DNA from: Bacteroidota bacterium
GTDB lineage: Bacteria; Bacteroidota; Rhodothermia; Balneolales; Balneolaceae
Direction of reading: 5' to 3'
Assembly: GCA_027621355.1 (NCBI GenBank)
Contig: JAQCBZ010000002.1
Span: 59,938-123,937, forward strand
DNA: 64,000 bases
Below are positions 8,700 through 18,810 of this stretch, piece by piece. The position numbers and the translations under genes are program-made. The notes beneath the pieces are model-generated. The model ran no database searches and had not been told where the DNA came from. It saw only the letters and a program-made list of their open reading frames with translations. Within the stretch, counting starts at the first letter, position 1. Each line of letters begins with the position of its first letter.

Positions 8700-9809
8700 T
8701 TAGCGGGGTACTGAGCGGACCAACCCTAGTGCGCCAATAAGAAACACGAGATGAGGTAAAGCCGCAGCTAGCCAGGGCGTCAAAAGCCCCGCCGCACCAA
8801 AAGGTTCCGCTAATTTCATAATGGTGAGATAGGAGAAACTTATCAGTAGCCCGAGCGCGATGAGCAAGCCACGTCCAAGACCTCGCCTTCCCGCGGCCAA
8901 TCCAAACCCAAGCAGTGTCACAATAAGCATGGAAACAGGATAGAATAACCGCCCAAAGTATTGGACAACAGGGAGTTTGATATGCCCTATGCCTAATCGG
9001 TCAAGCGACTCGACATACGACCAGCCTTCGCGATAGGATAGGCGGTAAATGTCACTGGTTTGTCTTGATAAATCCTCAGGTGTTACAAAAAAGGTGGTAT
9101 CCACTTGATCTTGAACGGTTCGGCGAAAAGCACCCTCTGTCAAATCGACTTGTTCAAAAGAGGAGAACCGCCATTGCTGAGTGGAATCGATCCATGAGAT
9201 TTTGTTGGCCTGACTCAATGACTGAATCGAGGACGAATCCATCGATACAATCTGTGCCTGATACCCATAGTTCCCGTGAATGTCGTAGTACTGGATGGAC
9301 AAAATATCCTGATTGGGTAGCTGGCGAAAGACACTTCCCCTCTCAAGGCGTTCAGAGCGCCCGCTGAGGAACTCTTGCTCAAATTCATGACGTAGTTGAT
9401 TGGCTTGAGGGAGTTGCTCCGAATCTAACCAACTAATGCCAAGAGCGACAAGGAGACCAAACCCAAAAAAGGGTGCAAAGATAGGCCACATCTTTGCCCC
9501 ACTGGCTTTTAGAACCGCAAACTCAAGACGTTCAGTCATGCGTCCAACATGGAAAAGCACGGTAATGAACAGCGCAACAGGGGAGATGAGTCGCACCATT
9601 TCTGGAACAAAAGGTGCATAATAGTGCCAAATCACTTCTTCACGTGAAGCGCCTCGATCGGCAAAATTATCGCTGTTCTCTGAGAAATCAACCAGTACAA
9701 AAATGAAGACCAAAGCAAGGGTTACCCCGATCATAAAGGTGGACAATCTCCAGAAAACCGTCCGCCACCATATCCAAGTTGAGGGTCTATTCATCCTTCG
9801 TTTACGCAT
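8700..9809 (-). CDS. lptG: LPS export ABC transporter permease LptG (YjgP/YjgQ family)
   Basis: N-terminal TM, EMVRLISPVALFITVLFHVGRMTERLEFAVLKASG; adjacent paralogue. LptF/LptG assignment within the pair is tentative. Confidence 0.82.
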   Translation of the reverse strand: MRKRRMNRPSTWIWWRTVFWRLSTFMIGVTLALVFIFVLVDFSENSDNFADRGASREEVIWHYYAPFVPEMVRLISPVALFITVLFHVGRMTERLEFAVLKASGAKMWPIFAPFFGFGLLVALGISWLDSEQLPQANQLRHEFEQEFLSGRSERLERGSVFRQLPNQDILSIQYYDIHGNYGYQAQIVSMDSSSIQSLSQANKISWIDSTQQWRFSSFEQVDLTEGAFRRTVQDQVDTTFFVTPEDLSRQTSDIYRLSYREGWSYVESLDRLGIGHIKLPVVQYFGRLFYPVSMLIVTLLGFGLAAGRRGLGRGLLIALGLLISFSYLTIMKLAEPFGAAGLLTPWLAAALPHLVFLIGALGLVRSVPR

Positions 9810-11256
9810 CCTCCTGAGACAGATTTGTGTGCGTCTGGTGTCGTTTCCAAGGCCACTGAGGTCGAATGTCAGTTCGTATCACAAGGGTTAAGGCAAGCCA
9901 TGCTAGCACCCCATACAAGACGTTTGGTGCCCACATGCCCCAAAAGGGTGACAAGACTAATCGATCTGCAAATTTTTCTCCTTGGATGACCATGACGAAG
10001 TAAAAGGTTAAGGCTAATGCGCTTAAGACCCCAGCAATCCCAATATTCCCCCGTCGAACCAAAACCCCAAGAGGAGCGCCTAGGAGAGCAAACACAACAC
10101 AGGCAAAGGGAATGGAAGTTTTCTTGAAGATTTCTACGGTGTAGGAAGCCATATCTGCCTGGGTTGCTCTCTGATTGGAGGCTAAGGCCATGGCGTGATT
10201 ACGGTATTCATCCAAATTTGATTTCACCATGTTGAGCGCCCTGTTTTGAGACTCAGGAGAATCAAATCGATCCAGTGCAACAAATTGAGTTTTAACAGGT
10301 CCAAGAGTATCAATTAGAGCCCTTTCTCTGGACCAATTGGACCAAACATTCAGTGCCGTCGCACGAAACACAGCATTTGACTGAGCTTGAAATTTTTCCC
10401 AGTCCCGCGCTGTCGCCTGTTGTAGCGTGTCTATTTCGGCTTGCATTTGGCTTGCAGACATGGTTCGATCGTTGAGCGCGCGAGCATCTGGCTGTGATCG
10501 TGAAAATGCTAGGGATGATAGGTCGAAATGAACGGTGTATTGCTCGAAGGAGGACGATTCTAAGCGTGAGTCTGATCGAGTCATGGTAGGAAGCTGCCGA
10601 ATCACAGCACCTTCACGCAGCGACAGGGTTATCACCGCCCCACCTGAGGTGGACAAATACCCACGTTCAGCACGTATTGTGGCTCGTTGACGCCCTTGGC
10701 CTTCCCGTTGAATCAATGTGATATCGTATAGGGAGTCTGTGGACGCATCGATGCGATTCACTAAGAACGTGTATCCCTCAATTCCTTCATAAAATGCACC
10801 CTCTTGGAGCTCAAAGCCAGGTTTCTTGCTACGAATATCAATAAATAGAGCACGCGCCTTTTGATTCGCTTGAGGGAGGACCGCGTGGGAGAACCAAGTC
10901 ACAGAGACCGCAAGGCCTAGACTCACCAAGATCATGGGCGCCATGACCCGCAGTGGATGAACACCTGCAGCCTGTAGGGCAGTCCACTCATTACGCTCGC
11001 TTAGCCCCCCAAAAGCCATCACAGTGGCGACCAACACAGCCATTGGTACCGCCATAACGACCATGTAGGCCAGATTTGTCACGATGAGTTCCAAAATCAC
11101 TATTGCAGGAATTCCCTTTCCGATAAGCTTGTCAGCATGCAGAATGAGGAACTGCATCAGCAGAATGAACATGATGGATGAAAAGCAGATCAAAAACGGC
11201 CCCGCGTGGCGATTCAGAAGGGATTTGAAAAATGGGTATCTTTGACCGGTCCACAT
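9802..11256 (-). CDS. lptF: LPS export ABC transporter permease LptF (YjgP/YjgQ family)
   Basis: MAVPMAVLVATVMAFGGLSERNEWTALQAAGVHPLRVMAPMI; 8-bp overlap with the downstream paralogue. Confidence 0.82.
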   Translation of the reverse strand: MWTGQRYPFFKSLLNRHAGPFLICFSSIMFILLMQFLILHADKLIGKGIPAIVILELIVTNLAYMVVMAVPMAVLVATVMAFGGLSERNEWTALQAAGVHPLRVMAPMILVSLGLAVSVTWFSHAVLPQANQKARALFIDIRSKKPGFELQEGAFYEGIEGYTFLVNRIDASTDSLYDITLIQREGQGRQRATIRAERGYLSTSGGAVITLSLREGAVIRQLPTMTRSDSRLESSSFEQYTVHFDLSSLAFSRSQPDARALNDRTMSASQMQAEIDTLQQATARDWEKFQAQSNAVFRATALNVWSNWSRERALIDTLGPVKTQFVALDRFDSPESQNRALNMVKSNLDEYRNHAMALASNQRATQADMASYTVEIFKKTSIPFACVVFALLGAPLGVLVRRGNIGIAGVLSALALTFYFVMVIQGEKFADRLVLSPFWGMWAPNVLYGVLAWLALTLVIRTDIRPQWPWKRHQTHTNLSQEDA

Positions 11257-11387
11257 AATGCCGTATTATTCTATTTGGCCAATTTTATGGCCATTTCGCC
11301 GTTTGTAAATATACACAATCTGAACCAAGACAAAGGAGATCAGCCTATAGCCCCAACGCTACCCACTCTCAAGTAATCACTTTTTAT

Positions 11388-14300
11388 TTGCGGTATCGTT
11401 TGAATGGTCTTGTGCCCATCCATGGCGTTCAAGCTAACGTTTGGCTTGTCGTGGGGTTGTTTTGTCTAGGGGTATGCTCTCCAGGAAGGGTGTTGGCCCA
11501 GGTGGCAGACTCTGCTGAAGTGCGTTCATCTAGCGAGCTGGATTCAGTCAGCATTCCGCCCTTTGCTCCCGATTCTCTTCGGCCTGACAGCCTTCTAGCC
11601 GACTCAATAGTCCCTTTTGTGTTGGACACCACATTGATTGAATGGTTTCCTTCCTCCCCCGCACCTTCTCGTGTCTGGAGCCCACAACAGCGTCGATATC
11701 CGCTTTGGATGCAACCCAGCGCGTCGCTGCTCGCTCCTCGGGTGACTTACCTCAAAGAAAAACGGTACCGAATTGATCGACCGTTTGGCCCCCAAAGCTA
11801 TGGTGTGCCGTCTGTCTTGGATCTTGAGTCGTTCCGCAAGGTTAAACTGGATGAAGATCGTCAGGCGTATTGGTACCGTCTCCTTGAGGAATCCAAAACA
11901 CAAGCTGTCCGAAATTCTGGGCTACTTAATTTCACAGTGACCATACCAGGCGGAACCAAATCGGCCTTTTCCCGCATCTTTGGCTCGGATGAAGTAAGCC
12001 TTCGCGTAAATGGGGCTGCCTACATGAATATTGGTGCCTCCATTCAAACCACAGCGGATCCGCAACTCCCTCCAGATCAACAACGTCGCGTCGATCCGAC
12101 GTTTGACCAAAACCTTTCCATCAATATTACCGGAAAGATTGGCGAGAATGTCCAGTTAACCGCCGACTGGGATACCGAAAGACCCTTCGATTTCCAGAAC
12201 TTTTTGAATTTCTCTTATAAGCCACCGTTTGCGATCCCAACAGACGCCAATGATGTGGCCGGTGGCCTTGTCGATGGAAATGAAGACGACGTATTACGAT
12301 CCATTGAGATGGGGAATGTGACGATGCAGACAGGTAATCCACTCATTCGTGGGGGAAGTGCTCTTTTTGGAGTCAAATCAACGCTTGTCTTCGGCCCTCT
12401 TTCGGTAACCTCAGTCATTTCACAACAAAAAGGTGCGACCAGCACGGAGAAAATCACAGGTGGGTCTCAGGAGAGTGTAACATCGATTCGTCCATCCGAT
12501 TATGAAATGGACCGACACTTCTTCCTCGATTATTATACACGTCAAGGGTATGAACAGAGCTTATCCAATCCACAACAGCTTACCCAGACACTCTCTCTAG
12601 CTGAAGTAGACGTTTGGATTCTACGTGAAAACATTCAAACAGAGGAGGGGGCCCGTCGAGCGGTGGCTCTTGCCGATCTTGGAGTCCAGGAGCAATCTGG
12701 TGGTACCTTTGGTCCACCCAGTAATCTTGGCGACGCCTTCCCTGAATCCGTGCTCGATCAATACCGAGACCCCAATACGCCTGTGACAGCCGAAAATCTT
12801 GGCGTCTCCAATCCTGCCAACTTTGAGACGGGCTTCTTTTCCAAGCTAGAAGAGAACTTTGATTACACCGTCAATCGGATCACTGGAACCATCTCCTTGC
12901 AACGTAGTCTTGGGGCTCGAGAGGTGCTTGCAGTGACCTATTCCTACATCAGCTCTACAGGGCAGCTTGTAAAAGTGGGGGACATCAATCGAAGTGGATC
13001 AGACCGTATCTATCTCAAAATGTTACGTCCCAAAAATGTGAACACAAGCAATCGCATTTTTGACCTCACTATGAAAAATGTCTACTCCATTGGAGTTACA
13101 GGACTCTCCTCGCAAGAGAACCTTAGTCTAGCCATTAAATTCAATGAGGGGAACGTAGCTACTGAGCAGCTACCAGGTCGCGGAACCACCTTGTTGCAAG
13201 ATCTTGGGCTCGACCGTGTGGATCAACAGGGGGGACGGTCGCCCGATAATATCGTCGATTTTGGGACAGGAACCATCGACTTGGCCGCAGGTCGTATCAT
13301 ATTCCCCTATCTAGAGCCTTTTGGGGATCGCATCCGTACGTTACTCGAGCAGTCCAATGCAGACCAAGAGACCATTGAACGACTCACATTTGATGAGCTG
13401 TACCAAGAGCGAACCAGCCTCGCTTCTCAGAATGCCCGCAACAACTACTATATCGTGGAATCCACAAGCAAAGGTGGGGTTCAGGATAATTACACCCTCG
13501 GGTTTGCGCTCGTTGAGGGATCCGTCCGAGTGACCGCCAATGGGGTAGAGCTTGTGGAAGGTCAAGATTACCAAGTCGATTACACATTTGGCAATATTTC
13601 GATCCTTAATCCACAATACACCTCACCTGGGCAGGAAATCGAAATATCGTATGAAAATCAAGCCTTTACCTCGATTGAGCAGAAATCGTTTACTGGTGTT
13701 CGTCTAGATTATGATTTGAACAGGACAACCAAGCTTGGGGCCACGATTTTCCGGTATAATGAGCGTCCGCTCGATGACAAGATTCGAATTGGGGATGAGC
13801 CTATTCGTAATACCATCATTGGGTTAGATGGAAAAACTCAAATTGATCTCCCGTTTCTAACTCGAGCTGTGGACGCGCTGCCGTTGGTCCAAACGCGTGC
13901 GGAATCCAAGCTATCATTCAGTGGTGAGTTTGCACAACTCCTCCCAGGGGTAGCCCAAACGCAAGCCACCAGAAGGGCCATTGATCGAGGAGATTTTTTC
14001 CCAGATGAAGAACGAGGTCTTTCATTCATTGATGATTTTGAGGGGACCAACATCAAATTAACCCTTACCAATGCGACCCGATGGGTGGTTGCCTCCGCCC
14101 CTGCTGCGATTCCCGGATATGAACCTGACCAGGTGTGGTTCAACAAAAATGCGCCACTGCAGGCATTTCCTTCGGGGAATCTTGAATCGATGTCGGGCCG
14201 AGCCGACCTCCGGGGCGATTTTAGCCATTACTCTATTCCACGAAATATTTCTTCTATCCTTGGAAGTGTGACCTACACACCTGAGTCTCAACCAGTACGA

Positions 14301-17300
14301 ATAACGGATGTTTTCCCCGGCAAGGAGACTCAAAATCCTGAAGATGAGTTTATTACGACACTGGATATCCATTATGCACCCAATCGCCGAGGGATTTATG
14401 CCTACCCTGATGATTACCCCGAGGTTTATGAAAACGAGCCCGAACGCACGTGGGGTGGAATGATGACAGTACTGCCATCTGGGCAAGAAGATTTCACCCA
14501 AAACAACATTGAATTCCTCGAATTTTGGGTTCAAGCGGTGTTGCCCAACGGTCAAGATGCGCCACCCTCAGAATTGAATGCCTATGATGGGAAACTCTAT
14601 GTGGATCTTGGCATAATCTCAGAGGATGTGGTTCCCAACGCAAAACTCAATACAGAGGACGGCCTTGCAACAGCCAAGGATAATCTCCAACCCGATAATT
14701 TCACCAACCCTCGATCGGCGGTTCCTGCCATTCCTCCGGCACCACTAGGTCAATTTAGCAACGAAGATCGGGATATCGAGGATGTGGGGCTGGATGGATT
14801 ACCCAATACGGGCGGAGTGAATGATCTTAATGAGACCGTAATTTTTGCCGATTTCATTGCGATCGCGCAGCAACGTCTCGCGGCCAACTCTCCGGAACTA
14901 GCTAAACTTCTCGAGGATCCCTCCAACGATGACTACATGTATTATGGCTCCTCTGCAGCCGACGGCCTTCCTCTGCACGAGCGGTTCCATCGAATGCTGG
15001 GTCGCCCCGATGGCAATACTCCACTGAGTAATTCTGACTCGCGAGCCGTCACGAATCGTCCAGATACAGAAGGACTTATTAATCCGTCCATCGTCGAGCA
15101 AAACAATGCCTATGTCCAGTATGAGATTCCGCTGAATCCAGCCGATCCTCGAGGACAAAAAACCCAACCTAATCCGTATGTTGTAGATGGTCTAGATGGG
15201 CCGTCACAAACCGATCGATGGGTACAGGTGAGACTTCCTTTGACCGATATCCGCAGGCAGTTTGGGGATTTCAATAGCTTCCAAAATATTAGCTATGTCC
15301 GTGTCTGGATGAGTGGCTACGAAAAGCCCTTCACGCTTCGTTTTGCCACATTTGAATTTGTGGGATCTCAATGGCGTAAAACCTTGCTTCTCAATGAGCG
15401 ATCTGCTCCTAGTGCCGACTTTCAGGTAGCCTCGATCAATATTGAAGAAAACTCGAACCGCGAACCCATTCCATACCGTCAACCCACCGGAGCCATTCGG
15501 GCTGTAAACCGTGGATCCCAGCTTCAGTCCCTTGCCAATGAGCAATCGATTGTGCTTGGCGTAGAAAATCTTGGTCCACAGGGGGAGCAACTCATCAAGA
15601 AGACCTATCCTGGTGGACTCAACTTGGTGAATTACAGCAATATGAGGATGTTTGTCCATGGCGAAGGGTTTGACCAAAGAGGGGACATAGAGTTGATCAT
15701 TCGGATGGGCTCCGATCTAGAGAACAACTATTATGAATACCGCCAACCTGTGACTCCAACTGATCCTGCGACACCTTTTGGTCCTTTTGATACAAATGAA
15801 TCAGCCAGGCTCGAAGAAGAAGCCGCAGCGATCTGGCTCTATGATGAGAATAGTGTGAACATTAACCTCTCGGCGTTCAATGCCTTGAAACAACTTCGAG
15901 ATCAAGTGGGCACCCAGTTAGATCCCAATGAACGTTTCGAAAGTGGGGATTTGATCCAGGATGGAGCCCCTGGGGCAGTTGTGGCCATGAAAGGAAATCC
16001 ATCCCTTACTCGGATTAATGAAATTGCCCTTGGTGTACGTAATCCCTACGACCCACAAGACCCCTCCTCGGTGGGTACTCCCGTTGTTGCTGGGGAGCTT
16101 TGGCTCAACGAACTGCGTGTCTCAGGCTTTGACAACACCAATGGATGGGCAGCCAACATGCGTGGATCGACCAACTTTGCCGATTTGGCCTCGGTGAGTG
16201 GCTCGGTAAGTCATCAAACCTATGGTTTTGGCGCGTTGGAATCTCAGCTAGGCCAACGAAATACCTCTCAAACGACTTCCTACAACCTGAGTGGGACGTT
16301 TAATGTAAACAAACTCTTCCCCGAAGATTTTGGACTCAATCTCCCAATCTCTGTGGCCACATCGTCCTCTGTTTCGACGCCTGAGTTTCTACCGACACAA
16401 GGGGATATCCGATTTAGTGAATTTGAACGTGCAGTTCAGGCTCGGGAAGACCTCAACGATTCCGAAAAAGATGCCTTGATTCAAGACCGCCTCGAAAGCA
16501 CCCAAACAGTGAGCGAAACCTTTTCGATTAATCTGCCCAATATCTCCAAGAAAAATTCGACGTCACCGCTCATGCAGTACACCGTCGACAACATCACCTT
16601 GAGCTACAATTATAATACCGCCAAAGGTAGCTCCCCAGACATTACCAAACGTGAGAATTGGGCCACCAATGCCTCCATCGCATACGGACTGAGCTTCCGT
16701 AATGTTAAGCTTGTCAGGCCATTTCGATTCATGGAAGGGGTGCCGGTGGCAGGAGCTCTGAGCGAGATTCGATTGGGTGTGATGCCGTCGAGTGTGAACA
16801 TGAGTCTGAGTGGAAGTCGTAGCTATGGCGAGACAAGAAGACGACAGCTCTCCAGTGCAGCCGATGCAATTCAGTTCGCGCTACAACAAACCCACACGTT
16901 TAATTATAACACAAGCTTTGGCCTCAATTACAACCTCACCCCTGGGATCCCACTGAGTTATTCTTCCAACAGCGCGTATGACATTGGCCAACAAGCACTA
17001 CGAAGCGCCAATCTTACAGGAGCAGATTCTCTTGCGTACGAACCCATCCCCACCTTTGATGTGATCAAGGATATGGTCAGCGATACACTCTCTCCACGCA
17101 GAAACTCATTCAGTGAGTCCTACTCCGCAGCATGGTCGCCCCCGATCAATCGCATTCCAGGACTCGATTGGGTGACCTACTCTATTCGGTACGGAGGTGG
17201 ATACCAATGGGCAAATTCAGCGGAGGGATCGGGATTGGGAGCTCAAATTGGAAACTCCTTCAAACTTGATCACTCTTTCGGATTAAACCTTGAAACCTTG

Positions 17301-18785
17301 TATGACAAAGCAGGATTTGTAGACTGGATGCAACGACAGAGAAAAGCACAAATCGATCGCCGAGACACCACGATTACCCCCGATTCTTTGCGCCGCATTA
17401 ACCTTATCGATCGAGTAAAACTTGCCGGGCTCAACGCTGCCTTAATTCCATTTGGCATCAAAGACATCAGCCTGAGTTATTCTCAAGGTCAATCGGGAGC
17501 TCAAGCGGGGTATTTAGGGGAACCCGATCTCCTCTCGGCCATTGGAGGGGAGGAGACTCCTAGTTTCCTGTATCGAACGGGGGTGTTAACTCGCCTGGAA
17601 GGTGGAGCGTTTATTCAAGCACCTCCTGGTGGCGGAAATCTTCAGCTGCCCATACAAGAGACGGAGTCCCATAGCGTGTCTGCCTCCACAGCGTTTCAGC
17701 CATTCCAGAACCTTTCTATTAATCTAAACTGGACCGCTTCATGGGATGAACGGCTAGCCGAAACCATCACCCTCACGCAAGATTCATCGTTGTCTGTTCG
17801 TACCTCCAGCGGTACCGTTCAGGCGACCGTATGGAATATTGAAGGCAATTATGAAGACCTATTTTTGAAACAACTCGAGCGCGCCTATGCTGATCTCCCA
17901 TCCGAAGGGACCGTGATTTCTGATGAACTGGGTAATGCGGATGGTCGGGTCGTTCTTGGGCCTAATTCGTTGCTCGAAGATTTTCAGTCAACCTATTTGG
18001 TGGCAGGATCACCCACCTCGTTTGGAAAGGGCTATCTGCCATTCCCTATGCCAAACTGGAAAGTGAGTTACTCCGGAGTAGAAAAGATTATCCCCTTTAT
18101 CGGTCGATGGATGCAACGAGCCACCTTATCTCACGCCTATCAAGCAACCTTCCGATCTGGATGGACCCTCAATAATGATGTTGGCGACGCCATTACCCAA
18201 TCGATTGGCCCGTACCAACTCGATTTTATCCGACCTGAATTTTCCCCTAATTCGGTCACCGTTCAACAACGCTATTCACCGTTGGTTCAGCTAGGAATCA
18301 CATGGAAAGGGGGATTAACAACCAACTTCTCCATGGAAACGTCACGCATTACTTCGTTGGCCCTTTCCAATTCACAAGTCGCTCAACGGGTGTCAAGAGG
18401 AGCCAAAATGACGCTAAACTATGCGATTCGAGGCTTCAAATTGCCCTTTTTAACGCGATTTAATAACAACATTAACCTGAGTGCCAACGCCTCTTACACC
18501 GAAGACGTGGATCGTCGCTTTGAACTGGGTAATGACATTGCTCAATCCCTTTCTGAGAGTGGAGGAGTCTTTGATCCACAACAGGCCCTCACACAAATTA
18601 TCAAGATCCCAGAAACAGGTCAGGCCCGTATTACGGGAGCGGCATCGTTGGGGTATTCTTTTTCCAGTCGACTCACGGCGAGTGCAGAGTACGCCTACAC
18701 CAAAATCATTCCCCGCTCCACCAACACCTTTGAACGGACCAATCATGATATTCGGGTGAATATTCGCGTCAGTATCTTGAATTAG
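11388..18785 (+). CDS. sprA: Cell-surface / type IX secretion protein SprA (TTG start)
   Basis: 2465 aa, signal peptide; YDLNRTTKLGATIFRYNERPL, LSFIDDFEGTNIKL, GELWLNELRVSGFDNTNGWAANMRGSTNFADLASVSGS characteristic of SprA. Confidence 0.93.
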   Translation: MRYRLNGLVPIHGVQANVWLVVGLFCLGVCSPGRVLAQVADSAEVRSSSELDSVSIPPFAPDSLRPDSLLADSIVPFVLDTTLIEWFPSSPAPSRVWSPQQRRYPLWMQPSASLLAPRVTYLKEKRYRIDRPFGPQSYGVPSVLDLESFRKVKLDEDRQAYWYRLLEESKTQAVRNSGLLNFTVTIPGGTKSAFSRIFGSDEVSLRVNGAAYMNIGASIQTTADPQLPPDQQRRVDPTFDQNLSINITGKIGENVQLTADWDTERPFDFQNFLNFSYKPPFAIPTDANDVAGGLVDGNEDDVLRSIEMGNVTMQTGNPLIRGGSALFGVKSTLVFGPLSVTSVISQQKGATSTEKITGGSQESVTSIRPSDYEMDRHFFLDYYTRQGYEQSLSNPQQLTQTLSLAEVDVWILRENIQTEEGARRAVALADLGVQEQSGGTFGPPSNLGDAFPESVLDQYRDPNTPVTAENLGVSNPANFETGFFSKLEENFDYTVNRITGTISLQRSLGAREVLAVTYSYISSTGQLVKVGDINRSGSDRIYLKMLRPKNVNTSNRIFDLTMKNVYSIGVTGLSSQENLSLAIKFNEGNVATEQLPGRGTTLLQDLGLDRVDQQGGRSPDNIVDFGTGTIDLAAGRIIFPYLEPFGDRIRTLLEQSNADQETIERLTFDELYQERTSLASQNARNNYYIVESTSKGGVQDNYTLGFALVEGSVRVTANGVELVEGQDYQVDYTFGNISILNPQYTSPGQEIEISYENQAFTSIEQKSFTGVRLDYDLNRTTKLGATIFRYNERPLDDKIRIGDEPIRNTIIGLDGKTQIDLPFLTRAVDALPLVQTRAESKLSFSGEFAQLLPGVAQTQATRRAIDRGDFFPDEERGLSFIDDFEGTNIKLTLTNATRWVVASAPAAIPGYEPDQVWFNKNAPLQAFPSGNLESMSGRADLRGDFSHYSIPRNISSILGSVTYTPESQPVRITDVFPGKETQNPEDEFITTLDIHYAPNRRGIYAYPDDYPEVYENEPERTWGGMMTVLPSGQEDFTQNNIEFLEFWVQAVLPNGQDAPPSELNAYDGKLYVDLGIISEDVVPNAKLNTEDGLATAKDNLQPDNFTNPRSAVPAIPPAPLGQFSNEDRDIEDVGLDGLPNTGGVNDLNETVIFADFIAIAQQRLAANSPELAKLLEDPSNDDYMYYGSSAADGLPLHERFHRMLGRPDGNTPLSNSDSRAVTNRPDTEGLINPSIVEQNNAYVQYEIPLNPADPRGQKTQPNPYVVDGLDGPSQTDRWVQVRLPLTDIRRQFGDFNSFQNISYVRVWMSGYEKPFTLRFATFEFVGSQWRKTLLLNERSAPSADFQVASINIEENSNREPIPYRQPTGAIRAVNRGSQLQSLANEQSIVLGVENLGPQGEQLIKKTYPGGLNLVNYSNMRMFVHGEGFDQRGDIELIIRMGSDLENNYYEYRQPVTPTDPATPFGPFDTNESARLEEEAAAIWLYDENSVNINLSAFNALKQLRDQVGTQLDPNERFESGDLIQDGAPGAVVAMKGNPSLTRINEIALGVRNPYDPQDPSSVGTPVVAGELWLNELRVSGFDNTNGWAANMRGSTNFADLASVSGSVSHQTYGFGALESQLGQRNTSQTTSYNLSGTFNVNKLFPEDFGLNLPISVATSSSVSTPEFLPTQGDIRFSEFERAVQAREDLNDSEKDALIQDRLESTQTVSETFSINLPNISKKNSTSPLMQYTVDNITLSYNYNTAKGSSPDITKRENWATNASIAYGLSFRNVKLVRPFRFMEGVPVAGALSEIRLGVMPSSVNMSLSGSRSYGETRRRQLSSAADAIQFALQQTHTFNYNTSFGLNYNLTPGIPLSYSSNSAYDIGQQALRSANLTGADSLAYEPIPTFDVIKDMVSDTLSPRRNSFSESYSAAWSPPINRIPGLDWVTYSIRYGGGYQWANSAEGSGLGAQIGNSFKLDHSFGLNLETLYDKAGFVDWMQRQRKAQIDRRDTTITPDSLRRINLIDRVKLAGLNAALIPFGIKDISLSYSQGQSGAQAGYLGEPDLLSAIGGEETPSFLYRTGVLTRLEGGAFIQAPPGGGNLQLPIQETESHSVSASTAFQPFQNLSINLNWTASWDERLAETITLTQDSSLSVRTSSGTVQATVWNIEGNYEDLFLKQLERAYADLPSEGTVISDELGNADGRVVLGPNSLLEDFQSTYLVAGSPTSFGKGYLPFPMPNWKVSYSGVEKIIPFIGRWMQRATLSHAYQATFRSGWTLNNDVGDAITQSIGPYQLDFIRPEFSPNSVTVQQRYSPLVQLGITWKGGLTTNFSMETSRITSLALSNSQVAQRVSRGAKMTLNYAIRGFKLPFLTRFNNNINLSANASYTEDVDRRFELGNDIAQSLSESGGVFDPQQALTQIIKIPETGQARITGAASLGYSFSSRLTASAEYAYTKIIPRSTNTFERTNHDIRVNIRVSILN

Positions 18786-18810
18786 ATCCGCTGGGTAGCG
18801 ACTCAATCTC

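Noticed and set aside
9635-9652. parS-like site CTTCTTCACGTGAAGCGC in lptG
   Set aside because: Has the palindromic CTTCACGTGAAG core but mismatches the flanking GTT/AAC positions of TGTTTCACGTGAAACA; single, intragenic, far from parAB.
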